Positions 1 through 7,989 of a stretch of DNA of 61,659 bases are shown piece by piece. The position numbers and the translations under genes are program-made. The DNA lies in contig NZ_BJUK01000023.1 of the NCBI RefSeq assembly GCF_007989625.1, positions 1 through 61,659 of the forward strand, given 5' to 3'. Each line of letters begins with the position of its first letter. Positions within the stretch are counted from its first letter, which is position 1. The notes beneath the pieces were generated by a model. The model saw nothing but the letters and a program-made list of their open reading frames with translations. It was not told the DNA's origin and searched no databases. The stretch is from Bisbaumannia pacifica. GTDB lineage: Bacteria > Pseudomonadota > Gammaproteobacteria > Pseudomonadales > Halomonadaceae.

Positions 1-1344
1 AAGCGGCTGGTCCGGGTCGCCCTCGAGGAAGGAGACCACCACCTCGTGGCCGATACGCGGGATGGCCATACTGCCGTAGCCGCCGCCGGCCCAGTCCTGG
101 CTGACCCGAATCCAGCAACTGGCGGTGTCGTCGGGCTCGGCGTAGCGGTCCCAGGGGAACTGCACCTTGACCCGGCCGTGTTCGTCGCAGTGAATCTCCT
201 CGCCCTCGGGGCCGACCACGAAGGCCACCTGGGGGCCATCGACCCGCGGCCGGACGGGCGGCGCGGGGCGCCAGGCGCGGTCGGCGGGGGCCAGTACCAG
301 CTCGTTGAAATAGCGGGTGCGACCGTCGCCGCCATCCTCTTCCAGGGCCTGGGGCTGCTCGCCATGGTGCACCACCGCGATCACCTGCCAGTCGCGGTTG
401 AGGGCGGCGATATCGTGATCGGTGAGGGTGAAGCGAGAGCCCGGGGCCAGCTCCGGCAGGTCGCTCTCGGCCTGGGCGGTGTTGGCCTCGGCGCGCAGCG
501 CCTCCAGGCGCACCCGGGTGAAGGGCACCCCGGAGGCCGCGGCCTTGTAGCGGCCCGGGTAGTCGTAGTGCTCGTAGTCGTCGCGCTGGGCGTGCTCGCC
601 GAGGTCCGGTGCCGGGTGCTCGTGGCGCTGGTCATAAGCCGGCTGCTTGAAGGTGTAGTCCTTGAGGGTCACCGCCGCCGGGCGCACCCGCGAGACCTGG
701 GTGAGCTTGCGCACATGGCGGCGCGGCGGGGTGCCGCCGGCACGGCCATGATAGGTGCGCGCGCCCAGGTGGGGCAGCAGCGTCGGCGCGTCGGCGAAGA
801 TCAGCCGGTGGGTGCCGCCGACCGCGGGCTCGAACTCATGGAAGTAGACCAGCCCCTCCTCGGCGGCCAGGCGCTCGACGAAGGCCAGGTCGCTCTCGCG
901 GTACTGCACGCAGTACTCGCGCGCCTCGGGCTCGCGGGTCAGGGCGAAGGCCACGTCGGTCAGGCCGCGCTCGGCGCACAGGGTGGCGAGGATGTCCTGG
1001 GGCGGGACGTCCTGGAAGATCCGCGCGTTGTGGCGCAGGTCGAGGCGCCACAGCGCCGGGCGGATGACCAGGGTGTAGAAGGTGCGGCGGTGGCCGCGGT
1101 CGCCGCGGCCGAACTCGCTGACCACGCCGTGGAGGTGGCGCAGCGGCTCGCCGTCCTCCCAGACGACCAGGGTGGCGTTGCGCTCGAGCACGTCGGCGGG
1201 GCCGAGGTCGGGGTCGCGGCTGGCCACGGTAAGCGTCAGGGTGAAGGGGGCGGAGAGCGCCTCGCGATGGGTGAAGTCGACCACCGCCAGGCCGGGGATG
1301 CCGGCGAGGCTCAGGGTGAACTGGAGTCCGGTGGCATCGGCCAT
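1..1344 (-). CDS. vgrG: VgrG tip protein of the T6SS (3' end outside window)
   Basis: This gene encodes the trimeric spike (TssI) on the Hcp tube that carries effectors through the target membrane. The 448 codons in the window open with MADATGLQFTLSLAG and continue through the gp27-like base. The last 70 or so residues are the gp5-like OB fold, with the family landmarks VGPEGEEIHCDEHGRVKVQF, SCWIRVSQ, IPRIGHEVVV and FLEGDPDQPL. The frame is still open at position 1, so the beta-helix needle and any C-terminal effector extension are not visible. It starts one base after the PAAR stop codon and is the last gene seen in the T6SS operon. Whether it is an 'evolved' VgrG cannot be judged from this window. 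Confidence 0.95.
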   Translation of the reverse strand, partial: MADATGLQFTLSLAGIPGLAVVDFTHREALSAPFTLTLTVASRDPDLGPADVLERNATLVVWEDGEPLRHLHGVVSEFGRGDRGHRRTFYTLVIRPALWRLDLRHNARIFQDVPPQDILATLCAERGLTDVAFALTREPEAREYCVQYRESDLAFVERLAAEEGLVYFHEFEPAVGGTHRLIFADAPTLLPHLGARTYHGRAGGTPPRRHVRKLTQVSRVRPAAVTLKDYTFKQPAYDQRHEHPAPDLGEHAQRDDYEHYDYPGRYKAAASGVPFTRVRLEALRAEANTAQAESDLPELAPGSRFTLTDHDIAALNRDWQVIAVVHHGEQPQALEEDGGDGRTRYFNELVLAPADRAWRPAPPVRPRVDGPQVAFVVGPEGEEIHCDEHGRVKVQFPWDRYAEPDDTASCWIRVSQDWAGGGYGSMAIPRIGHEVVVSFLEGDPDQPL

Positions 1345-1345
1345 C

Positions 1346-1633
1346 TTAGCTGCCCTCCCCGCTGGCGGAGCCGATCACCACGCCGCCGCAGTCCACGGCG
1401 TGACCGGTGAGGGCGGCGGGCTTGCCGTCGATCAGAATGGTCCCCGAGCCCTCGGCGATGACGCGCGGGTGGGGCGGGCTGCCGGGCTTGGCGTGGGGGA
1501 CCAGGGGATCATCCTGGCGAGCCATCGGCTTGCCATCCATGATGACCGTGGGGCTGCCGGCGATCACCGGAGTCGGCGGAAACCCCTCATGGTCGGTGCC
1601 GATATCGCCGACGAGTACGAATATGCGTCCCAT
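1346..1633 (-). CDS. PAAR-repeat spike-tip protein
   Basis: A small 95-residue PAAR protein that would sharpen the VgrG spike and can dock effectors. It has the family pattern: a leading GRIFVLVGDIGTDHEGF, then VIAGSPTVIMDGKPMARQDD, a PHPRVIAEGSGTILIDGKPAA block and a C-terminal TGHAVDCGGVVIGSASGEGS. His and Cys residues suited to a zinc site are present. It is a stand-alone PAAR without a toxin extension. It lies directly upstream of vgrG (one base between them) and downstream of the GNAT gene, so effector delivery may rely on a separately encoded cargo. Confidence 0.93.
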   Translation of the reverse strand: MGRIFVLVGDIGTDHEGFPPTPVIAGSPTVIMDGKPMARQDDPLVPHAKPGSPPHPRVIAEGSGTILIDGKPAALTGHAVDCGGVVIGSASGEGS

Positions 1634-1661
1634 GCGTCCTTGTCTCCTCTCTTGGGTGGCG

Positions 1662-2252
1662 TCAATGCCATTCGGCGGGGGCTTCGAAGCTGGCTACCTC
1701 GGTGGCATCTACCTGCATGCGCCGGAAGCCGGCGCGCTCCAGGCTAGTCACGGCGGCGCCACAGGCCAGCGGCAGGCGGCAGTGCAGCGGCGTGCCGTCC
1801 AGCTCGCGACGGGCGGCCAGCAGCAGGCGGGCACCGTGACCGCTGCCCTGCCACTGGGGGTCGATAAAGAAGAAGCGCAACTGCCAGGCCGCCTCCTCGT
1901 CGGGGCGTACCGCCAGCAGCATGCCCAGCGGCGGCCCCTCGCCATGGCGGAAGGCCAGCAGGCGTCCCTGCCAGTGGGCGACGGCCTCGCCTTCCCGCTG
2001 CAGCCAGCGACCGCGATGCAGGGTGAACTCCAGGGCGCGGCGCAGGGTGACCAGGTGGGCCTCGTCGCGCAGCACCCAGGGGGCGTGCCCCCGGGAATCG
2101 GCGCGGCGGACCGCCTCGAGAAAGGTCTCGAGTTCCTCGGCCCGGGCGGTCACCAGGCCCCCACCGACGGCCTCATGATGAGCCTCAGGCGGTGACTCGG
2201 GAGCCGCCACCGCGCTGCCGCGGCCCAGCCAGCGCTTAAGCGTCGTCAGCAT
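1662..2252 (-). CDS. GNAT-family acetyltransferase inside the T6SS operon
   Basis: Predicted 196-residue acyltransferase. The C-terminal two thirds show the GNAT fold: LRFFFIDPQWQGSGHGARLLLAARREL at about residues 125-151 contains the acetyl-CoA pyrophosphate loop Q-x-x-G-x-G (QGSGHG, 135-140), and the end holds LERAGFRRM, the usual last beta-alpha unit. The first 60 residues match nothing I recognise. The start MLTTLKRWLG is chosen because AAGGAGG lies six bases upstream; it overlaps the tssM 3' end by 17 bases, so the two are probably translationally coupled. The gene sits between tssM and PAAR-vgrG, where V. cholerae has vasL. Substrate is unknown; it could be an effector, an effector-modifying enzyme or an immunity/accessory factor. 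Confidence 0.8.
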   Translation of the reverse strand: MLTTLKRWLGRGSAVAAPESPPEAHHEAVGGGLVTARAEELETFLEAVRRADSRGHAPWVLRDEAHLVTLRRALEFTLHRGRWLQREGEAVAHWQGRLLAFRHGEGPPLGMLLAVRPDEEAAWQLRFFFIDPQWQGSGHGARLLLAARRELDGTPLHCRLPLACGAAVTSLERAGFRRMQVDATEVASFEAPAEWH

Positions 2253-5200
2253 CGGGGCCTCCTTCGGCATAGAGGGCGGTGGGCAGTCGGAAGCCGGCGG
2301 CCGGCGGCCGGATGAAGGGGTTGCGGCCGCCGTTGGCATGCAGGCGGTAGCTCATGGTGCCGCCATCGACCCGGAAGCGCAGCTCCAGCTCGCGCTCGCC
2401 GGTGCCGGTGACCTGCGCCTGGTCGAGCAGCCGGAACCAGGCCCAGGCACCGTTACGGGTCAGGCTGCGCGGCGAGCGATTGACTTCGCTGGGCACCAGG
2501 GTCACCCGGCTCTCGGTGTCGCCGCGCAGGGCATTGGGCCAGATCATCGCGACGCGACCGCCACCGCTGTGGGCATAGTCGATCAGTTGGCCGTCGACGC
2601 TGATCACGCTGCGCCGCTTGTCGGGGCTGAGGCTCAGGGGCTCCAGGCTGAACTCCACGTCGAGGGCACCGTCGCGGCCGAAGTAGGCCTCGCGGATGCG
2701 CGCTCCCTGGCGCACGGCGGTGAGTACCGCGGGGCGGATCAGGGAGTTGCCCTCGGCGTCCTCGAGCTGCTCCGGGGCGGCCTCGATAAAGGGTTGCAGG
2801 TTGTCCTGATAGAAGCCGTCGAGGATGCCGCCGGGGGCAAAGAAGGCCTCGAAGTCATTCAGGGCCACCTCGCGGGAGGCGTCCCGGGCCAGTGGGTAGC
2901 GGCCCGCCAGGCGCTCCCGATAGGGGGCGACCACCTCATCGAGCCACTGGTGCTCCATATGGCGGATGGCACTGGTCATCAGCAGCCGCCAGCTCTGGTC
3001 GGCCAGGCTCTCGAGCATCGGCCCCACCGGGGCCGGGGTCTCCTCGGCCAGGCGCCGCAGGGTATGGATGGGGTCGCCGCCGCTCAGCACCAGGCGGTCG
3101 CGGACCGTGACGAAGGCCGCGCGGCCCGGGTCGCTGGCGCCCTGGACTTGGCGCAGGTAGTCGCGCAGCTCTCCGACGGCGCCCTTGATCTCGGTGAGGT
3201 CGGCGGGGTTGTCGCCGCGCGCCTCGAGCAGGCCGTTGAGGGGCACGAAGTGGCGTTCGATATCGCCGGCCAGGCGGTAGCGGGGCGAGCGCTCCAGGGC
3301 CTGGCGGGCGGCCTCGTCGTCTTCCGGTAGTTCCGGGTAGAGGCGGGTCTGCCGTGCCACCTCGCCGAGCAGCCGGTCCAGCGGCCGGCTGGCGCCGAGT
3401 AGGGTGTCAGTGACCACCACCGCCTGGTGCAGGTCGGGCAGCGGCACCAGCTCGATGCGCGCCAGGGCCTCCCGCCAGGTAACGTGATAGTCGCTGATAT
3501 AACGTTGGCGCAGGGCATCCTGAAGCTGGGCGCGATCGGCCTCGCTGAAGTCGATGTCGTCACGCTGGCCGAGCACCCAGAGGTCGATCAGCGCCAGCTC
3601 GGTGGCCTGTTCCAGCTCGTTCAGGAAGTAGCCCTCGAAGCCGCCCCGGGTCACCAGGCTGGGGATGCGCAAGGCATCGTTGTCGTCGTCGCGAGCCATG
3701 AAGACGGCGCTGAATGAGGGGCCGACCCCCTGGCGCAGGTCCAGGGTCGCCGCGCTACGCCGGTCACTGCCGGCCTTGAGGGTGGCATAGACCCGCTCGT
3801 CCATGGGCAGCTCGGAGAGCACTCGCTGGGCGGCCTGGAGGCTGCCCCCGAAGGGCGCCATGGCCAGTTGGGCGTCATGATCGCCGGCGGCGGCATGGCC
3901 TACCAGGTCGGTATGGGCCAGGGCGTAGTCGAGGTGATCGAGGAGGCGGCGCTGTACGCTGCCGCGCTGGGGGAAGTCGCCTTGCCAACGGCGCGCCATG
4001 AAATCGTGCACTCGCTCGGGTTGGCGGCCGCTGGCATCGGAGAGCATGCGCAACTGGCGCAGCAGGGCCAGTTGCTCATTGCTGCCCGGCTCGGCGCGGT
4101 TCATGTCGTCCATGATGCCGACCATCAGCGAGGGCAGGAAATAGTGCTCAAGCACGGCGCGGTAGGCGTCATCCACGACGCGTCCCACCTTGTGGCCCTG
4201 GTAGAGGCCCATATCGGCCAGCCAGGGCAGGTGGGGCTGAATGCCACCGAAGGTCTGGGTCGCCTCGCGCAGGCGATCCAGCGGCTCCAGCAGCGCATAG
4301 CCGGTGGGGTCGTCACGGCGCAGCTCATGGGGCTGGGTGGCGAGGAACGCCTCGGCCCGCTCCTCCACCGCTGCCAGGGCCTGGGTGTTCTTCTGATAGA
4401 AGTGGCTCCAGCCTCCCACCAGCACGGCGCCGCCGAACAGGCAGGCGAGCAGGCTGAGGCGGTAGGCCTGGCGCCGCCGCCGGGCGGCCCGGGCGTTGTC
4501 GCCGGCCAGCCCGGCCTCCGGGTAGATCACCCGCTCGAACAGCTCCTCGGTAAAGTAGAGGGCGCTACGCGTGGCGCGGTGGGCGGGCTGGACCGCATCG
4601 CTCATGCCGTAGCGTCGGGCGGCGGCGTCGACGAAGGGGTCCTCCGGCACGCCCTGCTGGTAGACCGAGGTGAAGTAGGTGCCGCGCACCATGGCGGCGG
4701 TGGAGAAGCGGTCGCTGGAGAGGGCCTCCTTGAGGAAGCCCAGCAGGACGTCGCGCAGCCCCGCCAGCTGGCGCACGAAACGGAACACCGATTCGCGCTC
4801 CTCGCGGTCGCGGCACTCGCTGAGCAGGGTCGGCAGGCTGCGGTTGAGGCGCTCGAGCAGGGCGTCGAAGGCCTCGGCGAACTCTTCGGCCCAGCGATCC
4901 GGGGTGTCGAGGCTCGCGGCGCTGAAGGTGAAACCCAGGGGCGCGCGGCGCGCCTGCCGCGAGTAGTGGCGGAAGAAGTCGTCGAAGCCGTGCAGCAGGT
5001 CCATCTTGCTGAAGGTGACATAGACCGGCAGGCGGGCGCCGTGGCGCTCCATCAGCTCGCGCAGGCGGGCCCGCAGCAGGGCGGCGTAGGCCTTGCGCAC
5101 CGCCACCCGGGCGTCGCTGAGGCGCGCCAGGTCGAGGACCAGCACCACCCCGTCCAGGGGGCGGCGGGCGCGGTGGTGCTCCAGCCAGGCGACGAAGTGA

Positions 5201-5886
5201 TCCCACAGGCGCTGCTGCAGCTCCACCGGCTCGCCGCTCTCCAGGGCGCCCTGGGTGAGCAGCTCGCCGTCCGGATCGATCAGCACCGCCTTGTCGCCGA
5301 TCCACCAGTCGAAGCCGAAGCGGTTGCCCTTGCGGTGGCCGGCGGCCTTCATCACCCGGGTCAGGGCGAACTCCTGGCCGGAGCGGTTGATCAGGCTGGT
5401 CTTGCCGGCGTTCTCGACCCCCATCACCAGGTACCAGGGCAGGCGGTAGCGGGCCCCGGGGCCGCCACCGAGGCTATCCACCAGCTCCGCCAGGGTGGCG
5501 TCCAGGGTCTCCTCCTGGCGGCGTACCTCGCCGGCGATGGGATCGCTCTGCAGGCGCTCGGCCTCCTGGCGCTCGGCGTCCAGCCGGCGCAGGCGGCGGG
5601 CCAGGCGGATCCCCCAGACCACCGCCAGCAGGGTGGCCAGGGCGAGGATCGCCAGCAGGCGGTGCAGCCATGGGCCCAGGGGCCGGGTGCCGCCGACCTC
5701 CCAGAGCGGGCCCAGCCACCAGATCGCCGCGGCGGCGATCACCGCCAGCAGGCACCAGAGGGCGAAGGCGAGGCGCCCCAGGCCCTTGGCCCGGTTGCCG
5801 TGCATCTTCGCCTGCTTTGCTCCGGCCTCGGCCCGGGCCATGCCGGGCACGACGCGACTCAGCCTGGATTTCACACTTGTCCACAT
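2236..5886 (-). CDS. tssM: TssM (VasK/IcmF) inner-membrane core protein
   Basis: TssM spans the inner membrane and joins TssL and the lipoprotein TssJ in the T6SS membrane complex. The 1216-residue product has two N-terminal membrane helices (about 37-57 and 72-94), a cytoplasmic NTPase-like domain with an intact Walker A (GVENAGKT, 156-163), a third membrane helix near residue 480 (SLLACLFGGAVLVGGW) and a long periplasmic part. Length and domain order are those of full-length family members. Its start lies 7 bases after a 14-codon mini-ORF and 47 bases after tssA; GAGGG in the mini-ORF end is the probable ribosome binding site. The 3' end overlaps the GNAT gene. Confidence 0.96.
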   Translation of the reverse strand: MWTSVKSRLSRVVPGMARAEAGAKQAKMHGNRAKGLGRLAFALWCLLAVIAAAAIWWLGPLWEVGGTRPLGPWLHRLLAILALATLLAVVWGIRLARRLRRLDAERQEAERLQSDPIAGEVRRQEETLDATLAELVDSLGGGPGARYRLPWYLVMGVENAGKTSLINRSGQEFALTRVMKAAGHRKGNRFGFDWWIGDKAVLIDPDGELLTQGALESGEPVELQQRLWDHFVAWLEHHRARRPLDGVVLVLDLARLSDARVAVRKAYAALLRARLRELMERHGARLPVYVTFSKMDLLHGFDDFFRHYSRQARRAPLGFTFSAASLDTPDRWAEEFAEAFDALLERLNRSLPTLLSECRDREERESVFRFVRQLAGLRDVLLGFLKEALSSDRFSTAAMVRGTYFTSVYQQGVPEDPFVDAAARRYGMSDAVQPAHRATRSALYFTEELFERVIYPEAGLAGDNARAARRRRQAYRLSLLACLFGGAVLVGGWSHFYQKNTQALAAVEERAEAFLATQPHELRRDDPTGYALLEPLDRLREATQTFGGIQPHLPWLADMGLYQGHKVGRVVDDAYRAVLEHYFLPSLMVGIMDDMNRAEPGSNEQLALLRQLRMLSDASGRQPERVHDFMARRWQGDFPQRGSVQRRLLDHLDYALAHTDLVGHAAAGDHDAQLAMAPFGGSLQAAQRVLSELPMDERVYATLKAGSDRRSAATLDLRQGVGPSFSAVFMARDDDNDALRIPSLVTRGGFEGYFLNELEQATELALIDLWVLGQRDDIDFSEADRAQLQDALRQRYISDYHVTWREALARIELVPLPDLHQAVVVTDTLLGASRPLDRLLGEVARQTRLYPELPEDDEAARQALERSPRYRLAGDIERHFVPLNGLLEARGDNPADLTEIKGAVGELRDYLRQVQGASDPGRAAFVTVRDRLVLSGGDPIHTLRRLAEETPAPVGPMLESLADQSWRLLMTSAIRHMEHQWLDEVVAPYRERLAGRYPLARDASREVALNDFEAFFAPGGILDGFYQDNLQPFIEAAPEQLEDAEGNSLIRPAVLTAVRQGARIREAYFGRDGALDVEFSLEPLSLSPDKRRSVISVDGQLIDYAHSGGGRVAMIWPNALRGDTESRVTLVPSEVNRSPRSLTRNGAWAWFRLLDQAQVTGTGERELELRFRVDGGTMSYRLHANGGRNPFIRPPAAGFRLPTALYAEGGPDADDA

Positions 5887-5892
5887 GTGCCG

Positions 5893-5937
5893 TTAACCCT
5901 CGTCCCTGTCGATGTGCTTGGTGGTGCCATTGGTCAT
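5893..5937 (-). CDS. 14-codon mini-ORF between tssA and tssM (doubtful)
   Basis: An ATG overlapping the tssA stop codon as ATGA (5937-5934) opens a 14-codon frame, MTNGTTKHIDRDEG, which ends in TAA six bases before the tssM start. The GAGGG in its last codons is the likely ribosome binding site of tssM. It may serve only to carry ribosomes from tssA to tssM by termination-reinitiation, or it may be chance. No homologous peptide is known to me. Confidence 0.25.
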   Translation of the reverse strand: MTNGTTKHIDRDEG

Positions 5938-7340
5938 TGCAGTGCCTCCTCGAGCCGCGCCAGCAGCGCCGGCTCCCAGGCCTCCAGGCCGATCCCGGCG
6001 ATGCTCTGCTGGACGGCCCGATAGTGTTGGCTGGCCAGGGCGGCGAGCCCCGCCTCGTGAAGCAGGTCGGCGCTGGCCAGGCGCCAGTAAGCCGCGTCCC
6101 GGGGTGCCTGCGCCGCCGCCAGACCCTGGTCGAGGCCGGCCAGGGCCGCCGCCAGGTCGCCCTCGGCGAGGCGCTCGCGGGCCTCCTCGAGGCCGGCCTG
6201 CCAGGGATCGCCCCCGGCACCGCCACCGGCCATGGCCGGCGCGGCCGCCGGCTGCAACCAGCGCCGGGTGTCGTCGTCGACGAAGGGGCTGCCGTCGTTG
6301 AAGCGCAGCGCCTCCAGGCCCGGCAGGCGGGCCACGAAACGCGCCGCCTCGTCGCGAATCGCCTCGGCGCAGCGCGGATGGCCGAGGCGCTCCGCCAGCC
6401 CGGCGCTGAGGCGGTGCCCCTCCAGCCAGTAGGGGCTCAGCGCCAGGCTGGTCTCGATGCGCCGCCACAGGGCGGCGTCGCCGCCGCGGGCCAGGGCCTC
6501 CCGGTAGTCGGCCGCCCGGTCCGCGGCGATGGGTGCCAGCTCGGTACGGCCATCGTCGCGGGCGGCGGGCAGCGACTGAATCGAGCCCCAGACGGCATGG
6601 CGACGCAGCCGGTAACCCAAGGCCTCGTCGGGGACCTGGTCGTTGAGAAAGTCGGCCATGGCCAGCAGGGCCTGGCGGTTGCCGCGCTCGTTGCCCGCCT
6701 CCAGGCGTGCCTCGGGGGCCGCGGGGGGCGGGGCCGCCGCGGGTGCGGCCGTCCCGGCACCGGCCGGCTTGGCCGCCTCGCCCTGATCGGCCGACTGGCC
6801 GGGGGCCAGCCGCTGCAGCTCCCGTTGCAGCTCCTCCAGGGCGCCCAGCGGCAGTTCCCGGGCCGCGGCGGCGTCGTGCAGGGCGGCCAGGGCGGTGAGG
6901 GCCTCGTCGTGCTGGGCGGCCTGGGTGAAGCGCAGGCCACCGGCGAGCTTGACCGCCCGCTGGGTGAACTGAGCGAACAGCTTGGGACGGGCCCGGGCGC
7001 CGCGGGGGCCGGCATAGGGGGCGGCGCTCTCCCACCAGGCCGCCAGGCTGCCGGCCAGCAGCTCCAGGGAGAGGGTGAAGCGCCGCGGGCTGGCGTCGTG
7101 CTGCAGGCAGTGCAGCAGGTGGCCGAGCACCCGCAGGTCCTTGCCCGCCTCGGCGAGCAGGCGGGCGGCCCGGGCCTCGGCGCCGGCCCAGTCCATCTCG
7201 CCGTGCTGCAGCGAGCCGATCTTCATCATCTCCTCGTCGAGCCAGGCGAAGTCGGCCAGCTCGTCCAGGGGCGGCGCCTCGGGGCGGGTCGCCAGGGGCG
7301 CCAGCAGGGGCTCGAGGTGGCTTCGGTCGGTGATTCGCAT
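5934..7340 (-). CDS. tssA: TssA, VasJ type
   Basis: TssA binds the baseplate or the growing tail end and coordinates sheath/tube assembly. The 468-residue protein begins with the ImpA-type N-terminal domain (SHLEPLLAPLATRPEA, then DEEMMKIGSLQHGEMDW and LLAEAGKDLRVLGHLLHCLQ) and, after a Pro/Ala-rich linker near residues 195-225, carries the VasJ-type C-terminal domain. The start MRITDRSH is preferred over an upstream ATG because AAGGAG lies just before it. It sits between vasI and tssM exactly as vasJ does in V. cholerae. Confidence 0.93.
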   Translation of the reverse strand: MRITDRSHLEPLLAPLATRPEAPPLDELADFAWLDEEMMKIGSLQHGEMDWAGAEARAARLLAEAGKDLRVLGHLLHCLQHDASPRRFTLSLELLAGSLAAWWESAAPYAGPRGARARPKLFAQFTQRAVKLAGGLRFTQAAQHDEALTALAALHDAAAARELPLGALEELQRELQRLAPGQSADQGEAAKPAGAGTAAPAAAPPPAAPEARLEAGNERGNRQALLAMADFLNDQVPDEALGYRLRRHAVWGSIQSLPAARDDGRTELAPIAADRAADYREALARGGDAALWRRIETSLALSPYWLEGHRLSAGLAERLGHPRCAEAIRDEAARFVARLPGLEALRFNDGSPFVDDDTRRWLQPAAAPAMAGGGAGGDPWQAGLEEARERLAEGDLAAALAGLDQGLAAAQAPRDAAYWRLASADLLHEAGLAALASQHYRAVQQSIAGIGLEAWEPALLARLEEALQ

Positions 7341-7350
7341 GCTTGGCTCC

Positions 7351-7989
7351 TTACCAGCGACAGGCATCGCGCAGGGGCTGGATCTGCTCGCGCAGGTCGC
7401 CCAGCTCGAAGCGCAACCCGTCCAGGGCCTCCCGCTCGCTGGTCAGGCTCAGGGTCTCGCTATCCAGCAGCCGGCGCAGGGTATCGATGGCGGGCAAACC
7501 GCGTCCGCCGCTGACCACATGGCCGCCGCCGCGGATGCGCCAGGTCTGGGTCAGATCGCCCCGATCGCCCCGCAGGCGCAGCTCCACCCGGGGCGCGTCG
7601 AGGGCCTCGGGCAGGTGCAACTGGAAGCGGGTGATCCACTCCTGGCAACTGATCACCAGCACCGGCCGCGGCGGGACCCGGCCCAGGGCCGGGGCGGTCA
7701 GCAGCACTTCGTCGCCGCTGACGCCGGCGAGCAGGCCGAAGGCGTCGTCGTCACGGCGCGCCTCCTGGTCGAGCACCGCCTGCCACAGCGCCGGCAACTC
7801 GTCGTCGGCGCTGGGGGCCGGGGTGCCCTGGAAGAGGGCGTCATAGCAGTGCAGGCGCTCGAGCCGGGAATCGAGGGTGGCGCATTGCCGGGCCTCGGCC
7901 AGGCGCGCGGCCTCGTCGGCCTGGGCCGGCGGCCCGGCCAGCCAGGCCAGGATCAGTAACGGCAGGGGGTAGGCGAACGGTCTCGTCAT
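7351..7989 (-). CDS. vasI: VasI/TagO-family T6SS-associated secreted protein
   Basis: Accessory T6SS protein of the VC_A0118 family; its exact task is not settled. The 212-residue product starts with a signal peptide ([24 protein letters not shown], cleavage probably after AQA), followed by the conserved opening [28 protein letters not shown], which gives a Cys pair. A second family block, [21 protein letters not shown], lies in the middle. Export to the periplasm is therefore expected. Its ATG overlaps the vasH stop as ATGA (7989-7986), which decides this start over an upstream in-frame ATG within vasH. Confidence 0.88.
   Translation of the reverse strand: MTRPFAYPLPLLILAWLAGPPAQADEAARLAEARQCATLDSRLERLHCYDALFQGTPAPSADDELPALWQAVLDQEARRDDDAFGLLAGVSGDEVLLTAPALGRVPPRPVLVISCQEWITRFQLHLPEALDAPRVELRLRGDRGDLTQTWRIRGGGHVVSGGRGLPAIDTLRRLLDSETLSLTSEREALDGLRFELGDLREQIQPLRDACRW

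Noticed and set aside
3868-6024. Long plus-strand ORF (718 codons) opposite tssM, and similar long antisense frames over clpV, tssF, glyS and others
   Set aside because: High-GC coding DNA leaves open frames on the other strand; the translations are Gly/Ala/Arg/His-rich, have no recognisable motif, and every one lies opposite a well-supported gene.
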